DNA from: a virus
Length of the DNA: 58,201 bases
Virus record (IMG/VR): IMGVR_UViG_3300033571_014210
Coordinates: 1-58,201 of that record
Reading direction: 5' to 3' (one strand)
Positions 33,274 to 41,558 of this stretch are shown one piece after another. Every line of letters begins with the position of its first letter. Position 1 is the first letter of the stretch. A program made the position numbers and the translations under genes. The notes beneath the pieces were generated by a model. The model saw nothing but the letters and a program-made list of their open reading frames with translations. It searched no databases and was not told the origin of the DNA.

Positions 33274-33495
33274 AAACATAGTCAAATCAGCTTCTGATTT
33301 GAAATTAATGATCTTTAACCGATCATCCAGTTCGGCATTGTATTCGCTTTTCCATAGATCTGTTAACTTTTTTAACTTGTCTTCGGCTGTTTCTAAAACA
33401 GCCAGTTGTTGCTGATGCTTTTTTAAGATCGCAAGATTAGCTCTAACGAAAGCAGGATTTATATTTGATTCTGCAAATAAGGTCAAACTATACAT
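33256..33495 (-). CDS. Small helical hypothetical protein (79 aa)
   Basis: The 79-residue minus-strand frame begins MYSLTLFAESNINPAFVRANLAILKK and continues as a charged, heptad-like helix (HQQQLAVLETAEDKLKKLTDLWKSEYNAEL), consistent with a short coiled coil. I do not recognise it. It is supported by filling an otherwise empty 290-base interval, by a TAAATA late-type site nine bases upstream of the ATG, and by tight fit between neighbours. It overlaps the end of the 32884 gene by 18 bases. No signal peptide or membrane span is seen. It could be a small scaffold or regulatory protein; nothing more can be said. Confidence 0.5.
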   Translation of the reverse strand: MYSLTLFAESNINPAFVRANLAILKKHQQQLAVLETAEDKLKKLTDLWKSEYNAELDDRLKIINFKSEADLTMFLVRWS

Positions 33496-33504
33496 ATCTG
33501 CTAA

Positions 33505-33511
33505 TATTTAA
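33505..33511 (-). promoter_or_regulatory. Candidate late promoter TTAAATA, minus strand
   Basis: TTAAATA on the minus strand ends nine bases before the ATG at 33495. It forms a back-to-back pair with the plus-strand CTAAATA at 33536. Confidence 0.45.
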
Positions 33512-33535
33512 CCCAACCCAATACTTTGTAGACGG

Positions 33536-33542
33536 CTAAATA
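33536..33542 (+). promoter_or_regulatory. Candidate late promoter CTAAATA
   Basis: CTAAATA lies 20 bases upstream of the ATG at 33563, with a GAGGAAA ribosome site between. It would drive the block that ends with the 2073-residue giant. Confidence 0.6.
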
Positions 33543-33562
33543 ATACAAGCTGAGGAAATCTG

Positions 33563-33961
33563 ATGAATTTTGCTAGTTATTTCTTGCAAGGACTTAAAAA
33601 TACCCTTCGTTTTAACAACGGAAAAAACCTTTCCTACAAAGGTCCCTGGGTGCCGGTATTGCCCGATACTGTTGTGGATGAATTCTATGTAGGCGATTTT
33701 ATGGCTGCAGAATATACCATATGTGTAGATGCAGGAAATGTAGACAAAGAAATTATTAAATGTATGGTCTGTGCAGGACCAGAACAAGCAAGTCTAACAA
33801 TATATGCAAGAACTTCGATTAATGCAGATTTAATCACATTATCGGCAGAAGTAGATACTTCAAAAGTAACTATCAAAGCCAGCCCAATTGGTGCTGAAAA
33901 CAAGAAATTAATTTTCAGCGCAAATTATTATTATACAATAAATGAGTTAACGAGCACATAA
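33563..33961 (+). CDS. Beta-rich virion-type protein (132 aa)
   Basis: The 132-residue protein begins MNFASYFLQGLKNTLRFNNGKNLSYKGPWVPVLPDTVVDEFYVGDF and continues as beta strands (AEYTICVDAGN, IKCMVCAGPEQASLTIYAR, KVTIKASPIG, KLIFSANYYYTIN). It has no enzymatic or membrane features. It has a good ribosome site and a late promoter. The next gene starts two bases after its stop. Similar small proteins precede fibre genes in marine T4-like phages, which fits a virion role, but the function is not known. Confidence 0.58.
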   Translation: MNFASYFLQGLKNTLRFNNGKNLSYKGPWVPVLPDTVVDEFYVGDFMAAEYTICVDAGNVDKEIIKCMVCAGPEQASLTIYARTSINADLITLSAEVDTSKVTIKASPIGAENKKLIFSANYYYTINELTST

Positions 33962-33963
33962 TT

Positions 33964-34671
33964 ATGTCAGCATCATTTAAACCTTTAAGATCAACACACG
34001 GCTTTCAGAGTCCCGGTTTCTTAGTTTCCCCTACTGGAAAATTAACGATTACCAGCGGAGAAACTCAAGTTTTTAATGATAGAGTTGACATTAACGATTC
34101 TTTATATGTAGAAACTCAAATTTACATAGATAATGTTCCTCTTTTAGATTTAACAGACCCGTTAGTTAACAAACTTAATTCTGCTATAACAGAAAGTTCG
34201 TTAACTAGACTAGCTACACTCCAAGAATTAAATGTCGACGGAGATGTTAATATAGAAGATGGTTCCGGCAATGTTAATATATCAATAATATCTGGACAGA
34301 TCGTAATTGACAGCGTTACAGTGGGATCTATAGATAATATAGATATCGGTCAAAACACACCCGGAGATGCAACATTTAACGAAGTTACAGTTAATAATAC
34401 TTTAGCAGTAAGTGGTATTACAACATTATCTACTTCGGTAGCATCTCCGATTGGTAATATAACAACTGTAAATTCAACTACAGGAAATATCACAACTGTA
34501 AATTCAACAACAGGCAATATCACCACTGTTAACGCTACTGATGTTAACTCGGATGAAATAACAGTAGACGATATAACTATAAACAACACACCAGTAGAAC
34601 TCTATCACGCTACTAGAAAAGATTATGTAGATAATAGAATTACTGCTTTCTCAATAGCGTTTGGAGCATAA
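33964..34671 (+). CDS. Short tail-fibre-like protein with tandem NITTVNSTTG repeats (235 aa)
   Basis: This 235-residue fibre-type protein has an amino-terminal head (PLRSTHGFQSPGFLVSPTGKLTITSGETQVFNDRVDI). A shaft follows, made of beta turns (LNVDGDVNIEDGSGNVNISII) and three tandem ten-residue repeats, NITTVNSTTG, NITTVNSTTG and NITTVNATDV. It ends PVELYHATRKDYVDNRITAFSIAFGA. The A-T-R-K-D-Y-V-D-x-R block is the common carboxyl-terminal signature of phage fibre proteins that continue into a knob or chaperone-processed end. Like other fibres, it is probably trimeric. It is followed after 10 bases by the 2073-residue giant and may be its partner. Confidence 0.65.
   Translation: MSASFKPLRSTHGFQSPGFLVSPTGKLTITSGETQVFNDRVDINDSLYVETQIYIDNVPLLDLTDPLVNKLNSAITESSLTRLATLQELNVDGDVNIEDGSGNVNISIISGQIVIDSVTVGSIDNIDIGQNTPGDATFNEVTVNNTLAVSGITTLSTSVASPIGNITTVNSTTGNITTVNSTTGNITTVNATDVNSDEITVDDITINNTPVELYHATRKDYVDNRITAFSIAFGA
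34456..34545 (+). repeat. Three tandem 30-bp repeats in a fibre gene
   Basis: Units 34456-34485 and 34486-34515 are nearly identical. Unit 34516-34545 matches in its first half and then diverges. The 30-bp unit keeps the frame, so copy number could vary without breaking the protein. Confidence 0.75.
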
Positions 34672-34681
34672 GGAAATATAA

Positions 34682-37600
34682 ATGGCAAAGAAAAGAATAG
34701 CACAATATGTATTTGAACCAGGTATCAGTAAAGATGATAACCTGTTGCCTAACGCTGTCGCATTATTAACAGCAAACAAAGAATTTTTAAAGGCAATGGT
34801 TGTTGCATTTATCAACAATCAAATAACAAACAATATTGCTCCGTATGTGGGTTATACTTATGCTCCTGAAAAATGTACCAGAGACATGGACATTGTCATT
34901 GATGCTATTATTCATGATTTAAGATATGGCGGAAATGTAAAAATTCGTCAAGTCGCCGATTATTTCCATATTGACGGCGAACCAATGATTCGCGGAGATG
35001 TCAGTCCTGAAACAACTGGACAGGCTTATTTAAGAGATACAATTAATAATTATATTTTTACAAATACGCCAGTTAATAATTTATACGGTCAGCTTGCAGT
35101 ATCGCAGGTTATTATTAATGGAGCTAATGCGGAACCATTAGCCGGAGCAAGAAATTCTGCACTCTGGGCAGTAACTATCGATGTAATCACTAATGGCCCA
35201 ACTGCAATGCCTGCTAAAGTACCAGGTGTGAGTTCTATTAGATTACTAGGAAACTATCAACATTCAGAAGTATTGTTGATTACAGATACAAATAATTCGC
35301 AGATTCTCTATAATTTTGCTGACCCGGCAAATTCAATGATTATAGAATATAAGCGAGGTAGAAGCAGCGGAAACAATGAATTACTCAGCGATCTAGATTA
35401 TCCAGCATGGTGGAGAACTACAGATACTATCACATCAATATATCTGTCTGAAGATACTAGCTCTTTAACCACAACAACTGATCTCCAGATATTTGTTGAA
35501 GAAGAATATCAAACTATTAAACCTTGGAATTTTGGCACTGACGCTATTGAGCGTATGCGTGTGGCCATGCCGCAGGCCATGCTTGACGCAGACTTTGAAT
35601 ATGGACTACAGCCAACCAAGTGGCAAGCTATTGGACAAATTCGTAGCTACCCATCACTTTATGAATTGCCTGGTACTGATCTATCAGTTAATGCAATTAC
35701 CACAGACGCTTCGGTAAACACTGGGGGCTTTGGATCCTCATTTATTACAGTAACTACCAACGGTGCTCACGGTCTAGTTATTGGACAACCTATTACAATC
35801 AAAGGACTAGCAGCATCAGTTAGTGGATTTGCTCGAGCAGAAGGATCTTTCCTAGTAAACAAAATTGATTCTGCAGTGACATTTAGCTATTATGCGTCAG
35901 CCAAAGTTGGTACAACTAACGGCCAAAGCCTATGGACTAGCTTTGTACAATTAAGACAAGCATCTTATTATACTGGATCTGCTATCGGCAGACCAACATT
36001 CAGCTTGGTTAGTAACGGTAATTCTAGCACGATTGCATCGAAATTCGCTACCCCAGAAGGCAGTTTTAGTTTTGCCTTTACCGGAACTGCACCTAGCACA
36101 GGCGAACCAGTTTCAGGTTCGGCAGTGATTCCTTCCGGCACTGTAGTTTCTGGTGTTGTAGGAACAACAGCCATTACTAAAAATGTTCTTAATACAACTA
36201 CAGCCTTAGATACCTCAATAGTGTTAACAGATGTATCAGGATTACAACAAGACATGGCCATAGACAACGGTGCAAGCCAGGCCGTTTTTATTAATTCTTT
36301 ATTGGGCCTAACATTAAATTTATCTGACGAAATTGGTCAAATATATCAAGGCTCAAACGGATCTAGTGCTGGCGTTTCGGGAACTATTATTGAAAGCATC
36401 GGAACATCAGCAATTTGGAATGTGGATGTAAATGCAGGTGTATACACCGTAACTGATCCTCAAGATAGTTCTAACAACGGTATGAATTATTTTGTTGGCG
36501 ACCAGATAAGAATTGCAGGTACAAGCCTAGGCGGTGCAAGCCCAGCTAATGATATTCTTATTTCAATAACCTCAGTAGACAGCGGCGGCGCTATTCAATC
36601 TTTTACATATAGCGGCACGGGAACAGGAACAGCAAACTTTACTAATGTATCGGGCACCAATGAGCCTATGACCGGTGCCGGTGCAGTGTTTACTATAGAA
36701 AGAGCAGCCGGTGAATATTTGGTCAACGCCATAACTAACGGTGGTTCCGGATATAGAAACGGAAATAGAATTTTAATCACCGGTGACGATTTGTCTGGAG
36801 TTACACCTTTAAATGATTGTATAGTAACAGTGACCGGGCAGAGTGTGGGAGTTATAACCACTGCCGATGCAGACGGAACAGTATATGTAGGCGACGAGAT
36901 AATCATTTATCCAGTAATAACTATCAGTGAAGCATTAACAGGCACATTGCCCGATGCTACAGCTATTACATTAGGCGCCATCGGTGAAATTCAAGTAGAC
37001 TTTGAAACCAATCACGGACTGATTCCAGGAACACCTTTATTCAACTATATTACCTCAAGCCCAAGTCCGCAGTTCCAGACTACCGGATATGCTACCGGAT
37101 TACCATCATCGGGTTCGTGGGTAGCTATTGCATTTGGAAATGGTACTTTTGTAGCGATTAGAACTAGTAGTAACCTAACGGCTCGCTCAACAAACGGCAC
37201 TACTTGGTCAGCCGGCGGAACATTGCCAGCTAGTACATCGTGGTCGGCAATGGCGTTTGGAAGAGTAGGAGGCTTTGATACTTTTGTAGCTATTGCTACT
37301 GGAGGTACACAGGCAGCTTATTCTACCAACGAAGGTCAAACATGGGTTAGTACAGCTCTGCCTTCATCCGGTACCTGGACATCTGTTTGTTTCTACGACG
37401 GAAGATTTATAGCTGTTCGCAGCGGTTCTAACGCTACTGCTATTTCCACAGATGGCGTAAACTGGATTGCCGGTGGTACATTACCATCTAGCACCAGCTG
37501 GACCGATATAGTTGGCGGAATCGTTGGAACTTCTACTTATTATGTCACAGTAGCCAGTGGCGGTACTACTGCTGCATATTCAACTGACGGTGGCTTATCT

Positions 37601-40600
37601 TGGGCATCAATGGGATCGTTACCAACATCTGTTGATTGGAGATCAGTGACCTACGGAAACTCTAGCTTCTTCACAGTAGCTAGAGGATCGTCGACCGCTG
37701 CAATAAGCACTAACGGCACAACATGGACCACTGTCACTTTGCCTCAATCTAGAGACTGGAATCATACTATCTACGGAAGAGAAAACTTTGTTATATTCTC
37801 TGATAGTTCCACTGATGTACTAGTTTCATTTACAGCATTAACCGGCACCTGGTCAGAAAGAGTAGGAGCTCTTAATGGAACTTGGGAAGAGACTGCGTTC
37901 GGATTCCTCCCAGAAGACGCCCAAGGAATGTATATTTCAGTCGGATCGGCGCAGCAAGCTCAGCAGGTGAAATTAATTTCAGCTAATCATCAATTAGCTG
38001 CCGGTCCGTTTGTGGTTAACAAAGTTCCGAGTCTGACCAGTATCAGATACTCAGCAAGAGCTCAGGGATTCATTAATGTCGATGAACCTATTGTAGGTAC
38101 CATATATACTAGACCAGATGCGTTCTTTGTACATAGACCATTCGACGGCGGAGTTCAATTAGGCACTGGTGGCCCAGCACACGGTGCGCAGGCTATTCGT
38201 CAAAGTAAAAAGTATATTCGTTACCAATCTGGTAAAGGTATGTTCTATAACACAGGTGCATTATTTGCACCAAGCTATAGTTTAGCAGGAGCTACTGCTG
38301 ACGGTACTGCTGTAAACAGTTTAATTACCTTTACCTGCGATGACAACGACCATGGATTACAAGCTGGAGCCATCGTTGAAATTCAAGGTATGGTATCATT
38401 TGAATACAACGGTGAATACACTGTTGAAGATATTATCGACGCTAGAAGTTTCACTGCTAGAACAGCAGTGGTATTAAGTTCAACAACAGCACAAATTGGT
38501 ACTGATTGTAAGGTAGTGTTAAAGCGTTGGCACGGTGCTACTGTTCGCGTTGGAACATTCGACGAACAGAACGGTGTTTTTTATCAATATGATGGTCAGC
38601 GACTGGCAGTAGTCAAGAGAAGTTCTACAAATCAGCTCACTGGCACTGTTAATATAAACACAGAAAGCAATGTTATAACTGGCGTGGGCACAAGATTTGC
38701 CGAACAATTACTTCCAGGAGATAAGATTGTTCTTAGAGGAATGAGTCACACCGTTACCAGTATTTCAAGTAATACATCTATGACAGTCAACCCCGACTGG
38801 AGAGGTGCTAATAATGTTGTTGGTGTTAAGATAGCTAAAACTGAAGATTCGATATTCTATCAAGACGAATGGAATATGGACAAACTAGACGGCACTGGGC
38901 CTAGCGGTTACAATGTATTACCATGGAAAATGCAGATGATTGCTATTCAGTATACCTGGTATGCTGTGGGCTTTATTGAATTCCATCTAAGAGGTGCTGA
39001 CGGAAAATTTGTGTTCTTCCATAGAATTCGTAACTCTAACGTTAATACAGAAGCGTATATGCGTACTGCTAACTTACCAGTGCGTTACGAAGTTGAAAAT
39101 GCCAGTGCAAGAAATAAATTGAAGGCAACTATTAATTCTACAGCAACTTCAATGACACTGTTTGACGCATTTAATTTCCCAACCAGCGGTATTGTTTATA
39201 TCGATAATGAATTAATTTCATACTCTGGCAAATCAGGAAATACTTTATCTGGTTTAACTAGAGCGGCAACAATGAGTGCATTTGCAGCAGGGCAAAATAG
39301 ATCCTTCACAGCAGGTACAGCAGCCAGCCACTCTGCAGGAGCAGGCGTTATCTTGGTCAGCAATACAGCGAGTCCGACAATTAGTCACTGGGGTTCCGCA
39401 TTGATTACAGACGGTTCGTTCGACGAAGATCGAGGATATTTGTTCAGCTATACCAGCTACGGTATTTCAGCTAGTGCAAACAAGCAGACTGCGTTTATGA
39501 TTCGACTAGCACCTAGCGTATCAAATGCTATTGTTGGTGATTTAGGAGAAAGAGAACTACTAAATCGTGCGCAGTTATTACTACAGTCTATTGCGGTATC
39601 AGTTGATGCAACAGCTTCAAACGGTGCAATTATTGTCGAAGGAGTTTTAAATCCTAGAAACTATCCAACTAATCCAGCCAACATTTTATGGAACGGATTA
39701 ACATCTCAGGGTGCTGGTGGACAGCCTAGCTTTGCGCAGATCGCACTTGGTGGTTCTATCAACTGGGGAGGAACTCCTTTAACAACAACAACAGCAACAG
39801 TATCTGGCGCTGTACAGTTGAATGTTACAGCAAGATCTTTTGGTGTTACAGATCAAACAGTTTCGGCAGAAGCCAATCCTGTGGGATATTCAAGCTATAC
39901 TAGAGCATTTGAAACTACAAGAACATTTTTTGTTATTTCAAATACACAATTTGATTCACTAACTGCTACACCGTTAAGAGTAGGCGATCAATTGTTTGCC
40001 TCATTTATTGGTCCGGGGCCGACATTCGCTACAATTACAGTATTAAATGGTCAAACAATCACAGCCATTACTAGAGGTATAGGTGGTTCTGTCTGGACTA
40101 GAATAGATTTAAGTTCAGCTCCTACCGCTAACTCTAATATTAATACTGACCTTAATGTCACAGTGAGAAGCAGTGCAGCAGTTACATTCTATAATGCGTT
40201 CAGTACTACTAGAAGTACTTTTGCTATGCTAGATTCAGAAGTTACCAGCAGTAACATGGCCATTGGTGACACTATAATACAAGCTTCTTTCTTATCAGGA
40301 AATAGAAGCGTGAGCACCATTACTAGAAATTCATTCAGAGTTGGCGGAGCTAACTATGCTACTATCACTATGAATGCAAACGCCAGTGCAACTTCTGCAT
40401 TTAATAGCAATCAAACCGTTACTTTACAAATACCTCAAACAGCTTCAGCATATGCTAACACAAACTTTTTGTTCTTTACACAAGCAACATGGAACGCTTC
40501 TACAGCGGGTGTAGGTACCAGAGTAGCAGCAGTTTATACTAGCTTCCCAGCAGGTAGTGCGGTGTCAGCAGTTACACAAAGAACATTAGGCACTACTACG

Positions 40601-40903
40601 GTAGTTAGAGTAACATTTACTCAGTCAGCAATTGCAACAATCAGTGCTGCCGGTACAGTGACTTTTGAATTTGGCGATGTTCAGTTTGCGCAGCCTGGAG
40701 AACAGGTATTTGCGTTCGTTGCGAACCCAGGAAACACAGTTGATTTAAATCTTGAAAAACTCAAAGAATTAACAACAACGGCTATTGGTGGGCGAGGAAC
40801 ATTCCCTAATGGTCCAGATGTTCTAGCAATTAATATTTTGAAGGTAGCAGGAACAGCTACTAACGCATCTGTTATCTTGCGTTGGTCAGAAGCACAGGCT
40901 TAA
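34682..40903 (+). CDS. Giant tail-fibre/adhesin protein 3 with Asp-box repeats (2073 aa)
   Basis: The third giant has 2073 residues. Its start (AKKRIAQYVFEPGISKDDNLLPNAVALL) is unrelated to the CBM-like repeats of the other two. Residues about 60-95 hold one copy of the module KCTRDMDIVIDAIIHDLRYGGN, repeated four times in giant 2. Residues about 808-1075 hold roughly five Asp-box turns (S-T-x-G-x-x-W) resembling the propeller of giants 1 and 2. The region after residue 1100 contains HRPFDGGVQLGTGGPAHGAQAIRQSKKYIRYQSGKG, a block I associate with very large structural proteins of marine T4-like phages. The last 500 residues are Thr-, Ser- and Ala-rich beta repeats. It probably forms part of the adsorption apparatus or baseplate periphery. 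Confidence 0.68.
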   Translation: MAKKRIAQYVFEPGISKDDNLLPNAVALLTANKEFLKAMVVAFINNQITNNIAPYVGYTYAPEKCTRDMDIVIDAIIHDLRYGGNVKIRQVADYFHIDGEPMIRGDVSPETTGQAYLRDTINNYIFTNTPVNNLYGQLAVSQVIINGANAEPLAGARNSALWAVTIDVITNGPTAMPAKVPGVSSIRLLGNYQHSEVLLITDTNNSQILYNFADPANSMIIEYKRGRSSGNNELLSDLDYPAWWRTTDTITSIYLSEDTSSLTTTTDLQIFVEEEYQTIKPWNFGTDAIERMRVAMPQAMLDADFEYGLQPTKWQAIGQIRSYPSLYELPGTDLSVNAITTDASVNTGGFGSSFITVTTNGAHGLVIGQPITIKGLAASVSGFARAEGSFLVNKIDSAVTFSYYASAKVGTTNGQSLWTSFVQLRQASYYTGSAIGRPTFSLVSNGNSSTIASKFATPEGSFSFAFTGTAPSTGEPVSGSAVIPSGTVVSGVVGTTAITKNVLNTTTALDTSIVLTDVSGLQQDMAIDNGASQAVFINSLLGLTLNLSDEIGQIYQGSNGSSAGVSGTIIESIGTSAIWNVDVNAGVYTVTDPQDSSNNGMNYFVGDQIRIAGTSLGGASPANDILISITSVDSGGAIQSFTYSGTGTGTANFTNVSGTNEPMTGAGAVFTIERAAGEYLVNAITNGGSGYRNGNRILITGDDLSGVTPLNDCIVTVTGQSVGVITTADADGTVYVGDEIIIYPVITISEALTGTLPDATAITLGAIGEIQVDFETNHGLIPGTPLFNYITSSPSPQFQTTGYATGLPSSGSWVAIAFGNGTFVAIRTSSNLTARSTNGTTWSAGGTLPASTSWSAMAFGRVGGFDTFVAIATGGTQAAYSTNEGQTWVSTALPSSGTWTSVCFYDGRFIAVRSGSNATAISTDGVNWIAGGTLPSSTSWTDIVGGIVGTSTYYVTVASGGTTAAYSTDGGLSWASMGSLPTSVDWRSVTYGNSSFFTVARGSSTAAISTNGTTWTTVTLPQSRDWNHTIYGRENFVIFSDSSTDVLVSFTALTGTWSERVGALNGTWEETAFGFLPEDAQGMYISVGSAQQAQQVKLISANHQLAAGPFVVNKVPSLTSIRYSARAQGFINVDEPIVGTIYTRPDAFFVHRPFDGGVQLGTGGPAHGAQAIRQSKKYIRYQSGKGMFYNTGALFAPSYSLAGATADGTAVNSLITFTCDDNDHGLQAGAIVEIQGMVSFEYNGEYTVEDIIDARSFTARTAVVLSSTTAQIGTDCKVVLKRWHGATVRVGTFDEQNGVFYQYDGQRLAVVKRSSTNQLTGTVNINTESNVITGVGTRFAEQLLPGDKIVLRGMSHTVTSISSNTSMTVNPDWRGANNVVGVKIAKTEDSIFYQDEWNMDKLDGTGPSGYNVLPWKMQMIAIQYTWYAVGFIEFHLRGADGKFVFFHRIRNSNVNTEAYMRTANLPVRYEVENASARNKLKATINSTATSMTLFDAFNFPTSGIVYIDNELISYSGKSGNTLSGLTRAATMSAFAAGQNRSFTAGTAASHSAGAGVILVSNTASPTISHWGSALITDGSFDEDRGYLFSYTSYGISASANKQTAFMIRLAPSVSNAIVGDLGERELLNRAQLLLQSIAVSVDATASNGAIIVEGVLNPRNYPTNPANILWNGLTSQGAGGQPSFAQIALGGSINWGGTPLTTTTATVSGAVQLNVTARSFGVTDQTVSAEANPVGYSSYTRAFETTRTFFVISNTQFDSLTATPLRVGDQLFASFIGPGPTFATITVLNGQTITAITRGIGGSVWTRIDLSSAPTANSNINTDLNVTVRSSAAVTFYNAFSTTRSTFAMLDSEVTSSNMAIGDTIIQASFLSGNRSVSTITRNSFRVGGANYATITMNANASATSAFNSNQTVTLQIPQTASAYANTNFLFFTQATWNASTAGVGTRVAAVYTSFPAGSAVSAVTQRTLGTTTVVRVTFTQSAIATISAAGTVTFEFGDVQFAQPGEQVFAFVANPGNTVDLNLEKLKELTTTAIGGRGTFPNGPDVLAINILKVAGTATNASVILRWSEAQA

Positions 40904-41169
40904 GATTTTTTTATAGCTGACGATAATCTAGCATCTAATTTCTTTTTAATAGATGCTAGATTACCTCTAGATTCTGAAATACCCGAAGGCATGCGTCCGT
41001 TGATCAGCAGTGTATCATGATGCATGTCTATTGCGGCCACTTCTCTGGAAAAGTCGGATAATAACTCAGTTAATTCTATTCGTAGTTTATCGTCGCTGAC
41101 TGATAAAATCTGTTGTTGGTAATTATTATAATCTTCTTTGAATTTTGGATTGTCTCTTAATTTCATCAT
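40900..41169 (-). CDS. Small helical hypothetical protein (89 aa)
   Basis: The 89-residue protein starts MMKLRDNPKFKEDYNNYQQQILSVSDDKLRIELTELLSDFSREV and ends SIKKKLDARLSSAIKKS. It is strongly charged and predicted helical, probably coiled-coil, with no membrane or signal segment. I do not recognise the family. Its start overlaps the end of the Nudix-like gene by four bases (ATGA), so it is translationally coupled and is the last gene of the gp14-gp15 operon. Its stop interlocks with the opposing stop of the 2073-residue giant within TTAA. Operon membership suggests a role in neck or tail completion, or an assembly factor for it. Confidence 0.62.
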   Translation of the reverse strand: MMKLRDNPKFKEDYNNYQQQILSVSDDKLRIELTELLSDFSREVAAIDMHHDTLLINGRMPSGISESRGNLASIKKKLDARLSSAIKKS

Positions 41170-41540
41170 AGCTCTAACTCCAGTACCGTTTCTATTTTAG
41201 CACGAATGATTGAATTATTTAATGTGGCTTTTAGACCGCTGTGTAATTGATTAGGTAAATTTTTTAAACTACACCAGGCTAGAGTTTCTACAGAATTTGT
41301 TAAAAACTCTTTGTCAACCAAACAGATATAAGTACCATATTCGAAACCTCGATCTTCGCTGAGATAAAGTTCAATTGGTAGTATTTTTCCTGGATTAAAT
41401 TTTTCTAGAAGAATTTGAGAATCTTCTAATAATGTAGATTTTCTAGCAAAAGTAGGAACTGTCCATTTTGCTTCATCTAAAATTAGTAAAATTCTTTGGG
41501 TTTCTTTTGATAAAAATAGTAATCCGGCTCTCTGTTGCAT
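41166..41540 (-). CDS. Degenerate Nudix-fold-like protein (124 aa)
   Basis: The 124-residue protein has the outline of a Nudix domain: MQQRAGLLFLSKETQRILLILDEAKWTVP (the usual A-G-x-(L/I)-x-F opening and W-x-x-P), a middle helix SQILLEKF, then YICLVDKEF and ETLAWCSLKNLPNQLHSGLK, which resembles the closing W-x-x-(L/F)-x-x-L-P...LHPGL strand and helix of phage Nudix proteins. The catalytic Nudix box (G-x5-E-x7-R-E-x-x-E-E) is absent, because the middle helix lacks the R-E-x-x-E-E acids. If the fold is right, the protein is probably non-catalytic and binds a partner. It sits 18 bases after gp15 and overlaps the 89-residue gene. The fold call is tentative. Confidence 0.45.
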   Translation of the reverse strand: MQQRAGLLFLSKETQRILLILDEAKWTVPTFARKSTLLEDSQILLEKFNPGKILPIELYLSEDRGFEYGTYICLVDKEFLTNSVETLAWCSLKNLPNQLHSGLKATLNNSIIRAKIETVLELEL

Positions 41541-41558
41541 AGTAGATACTTATGCATT

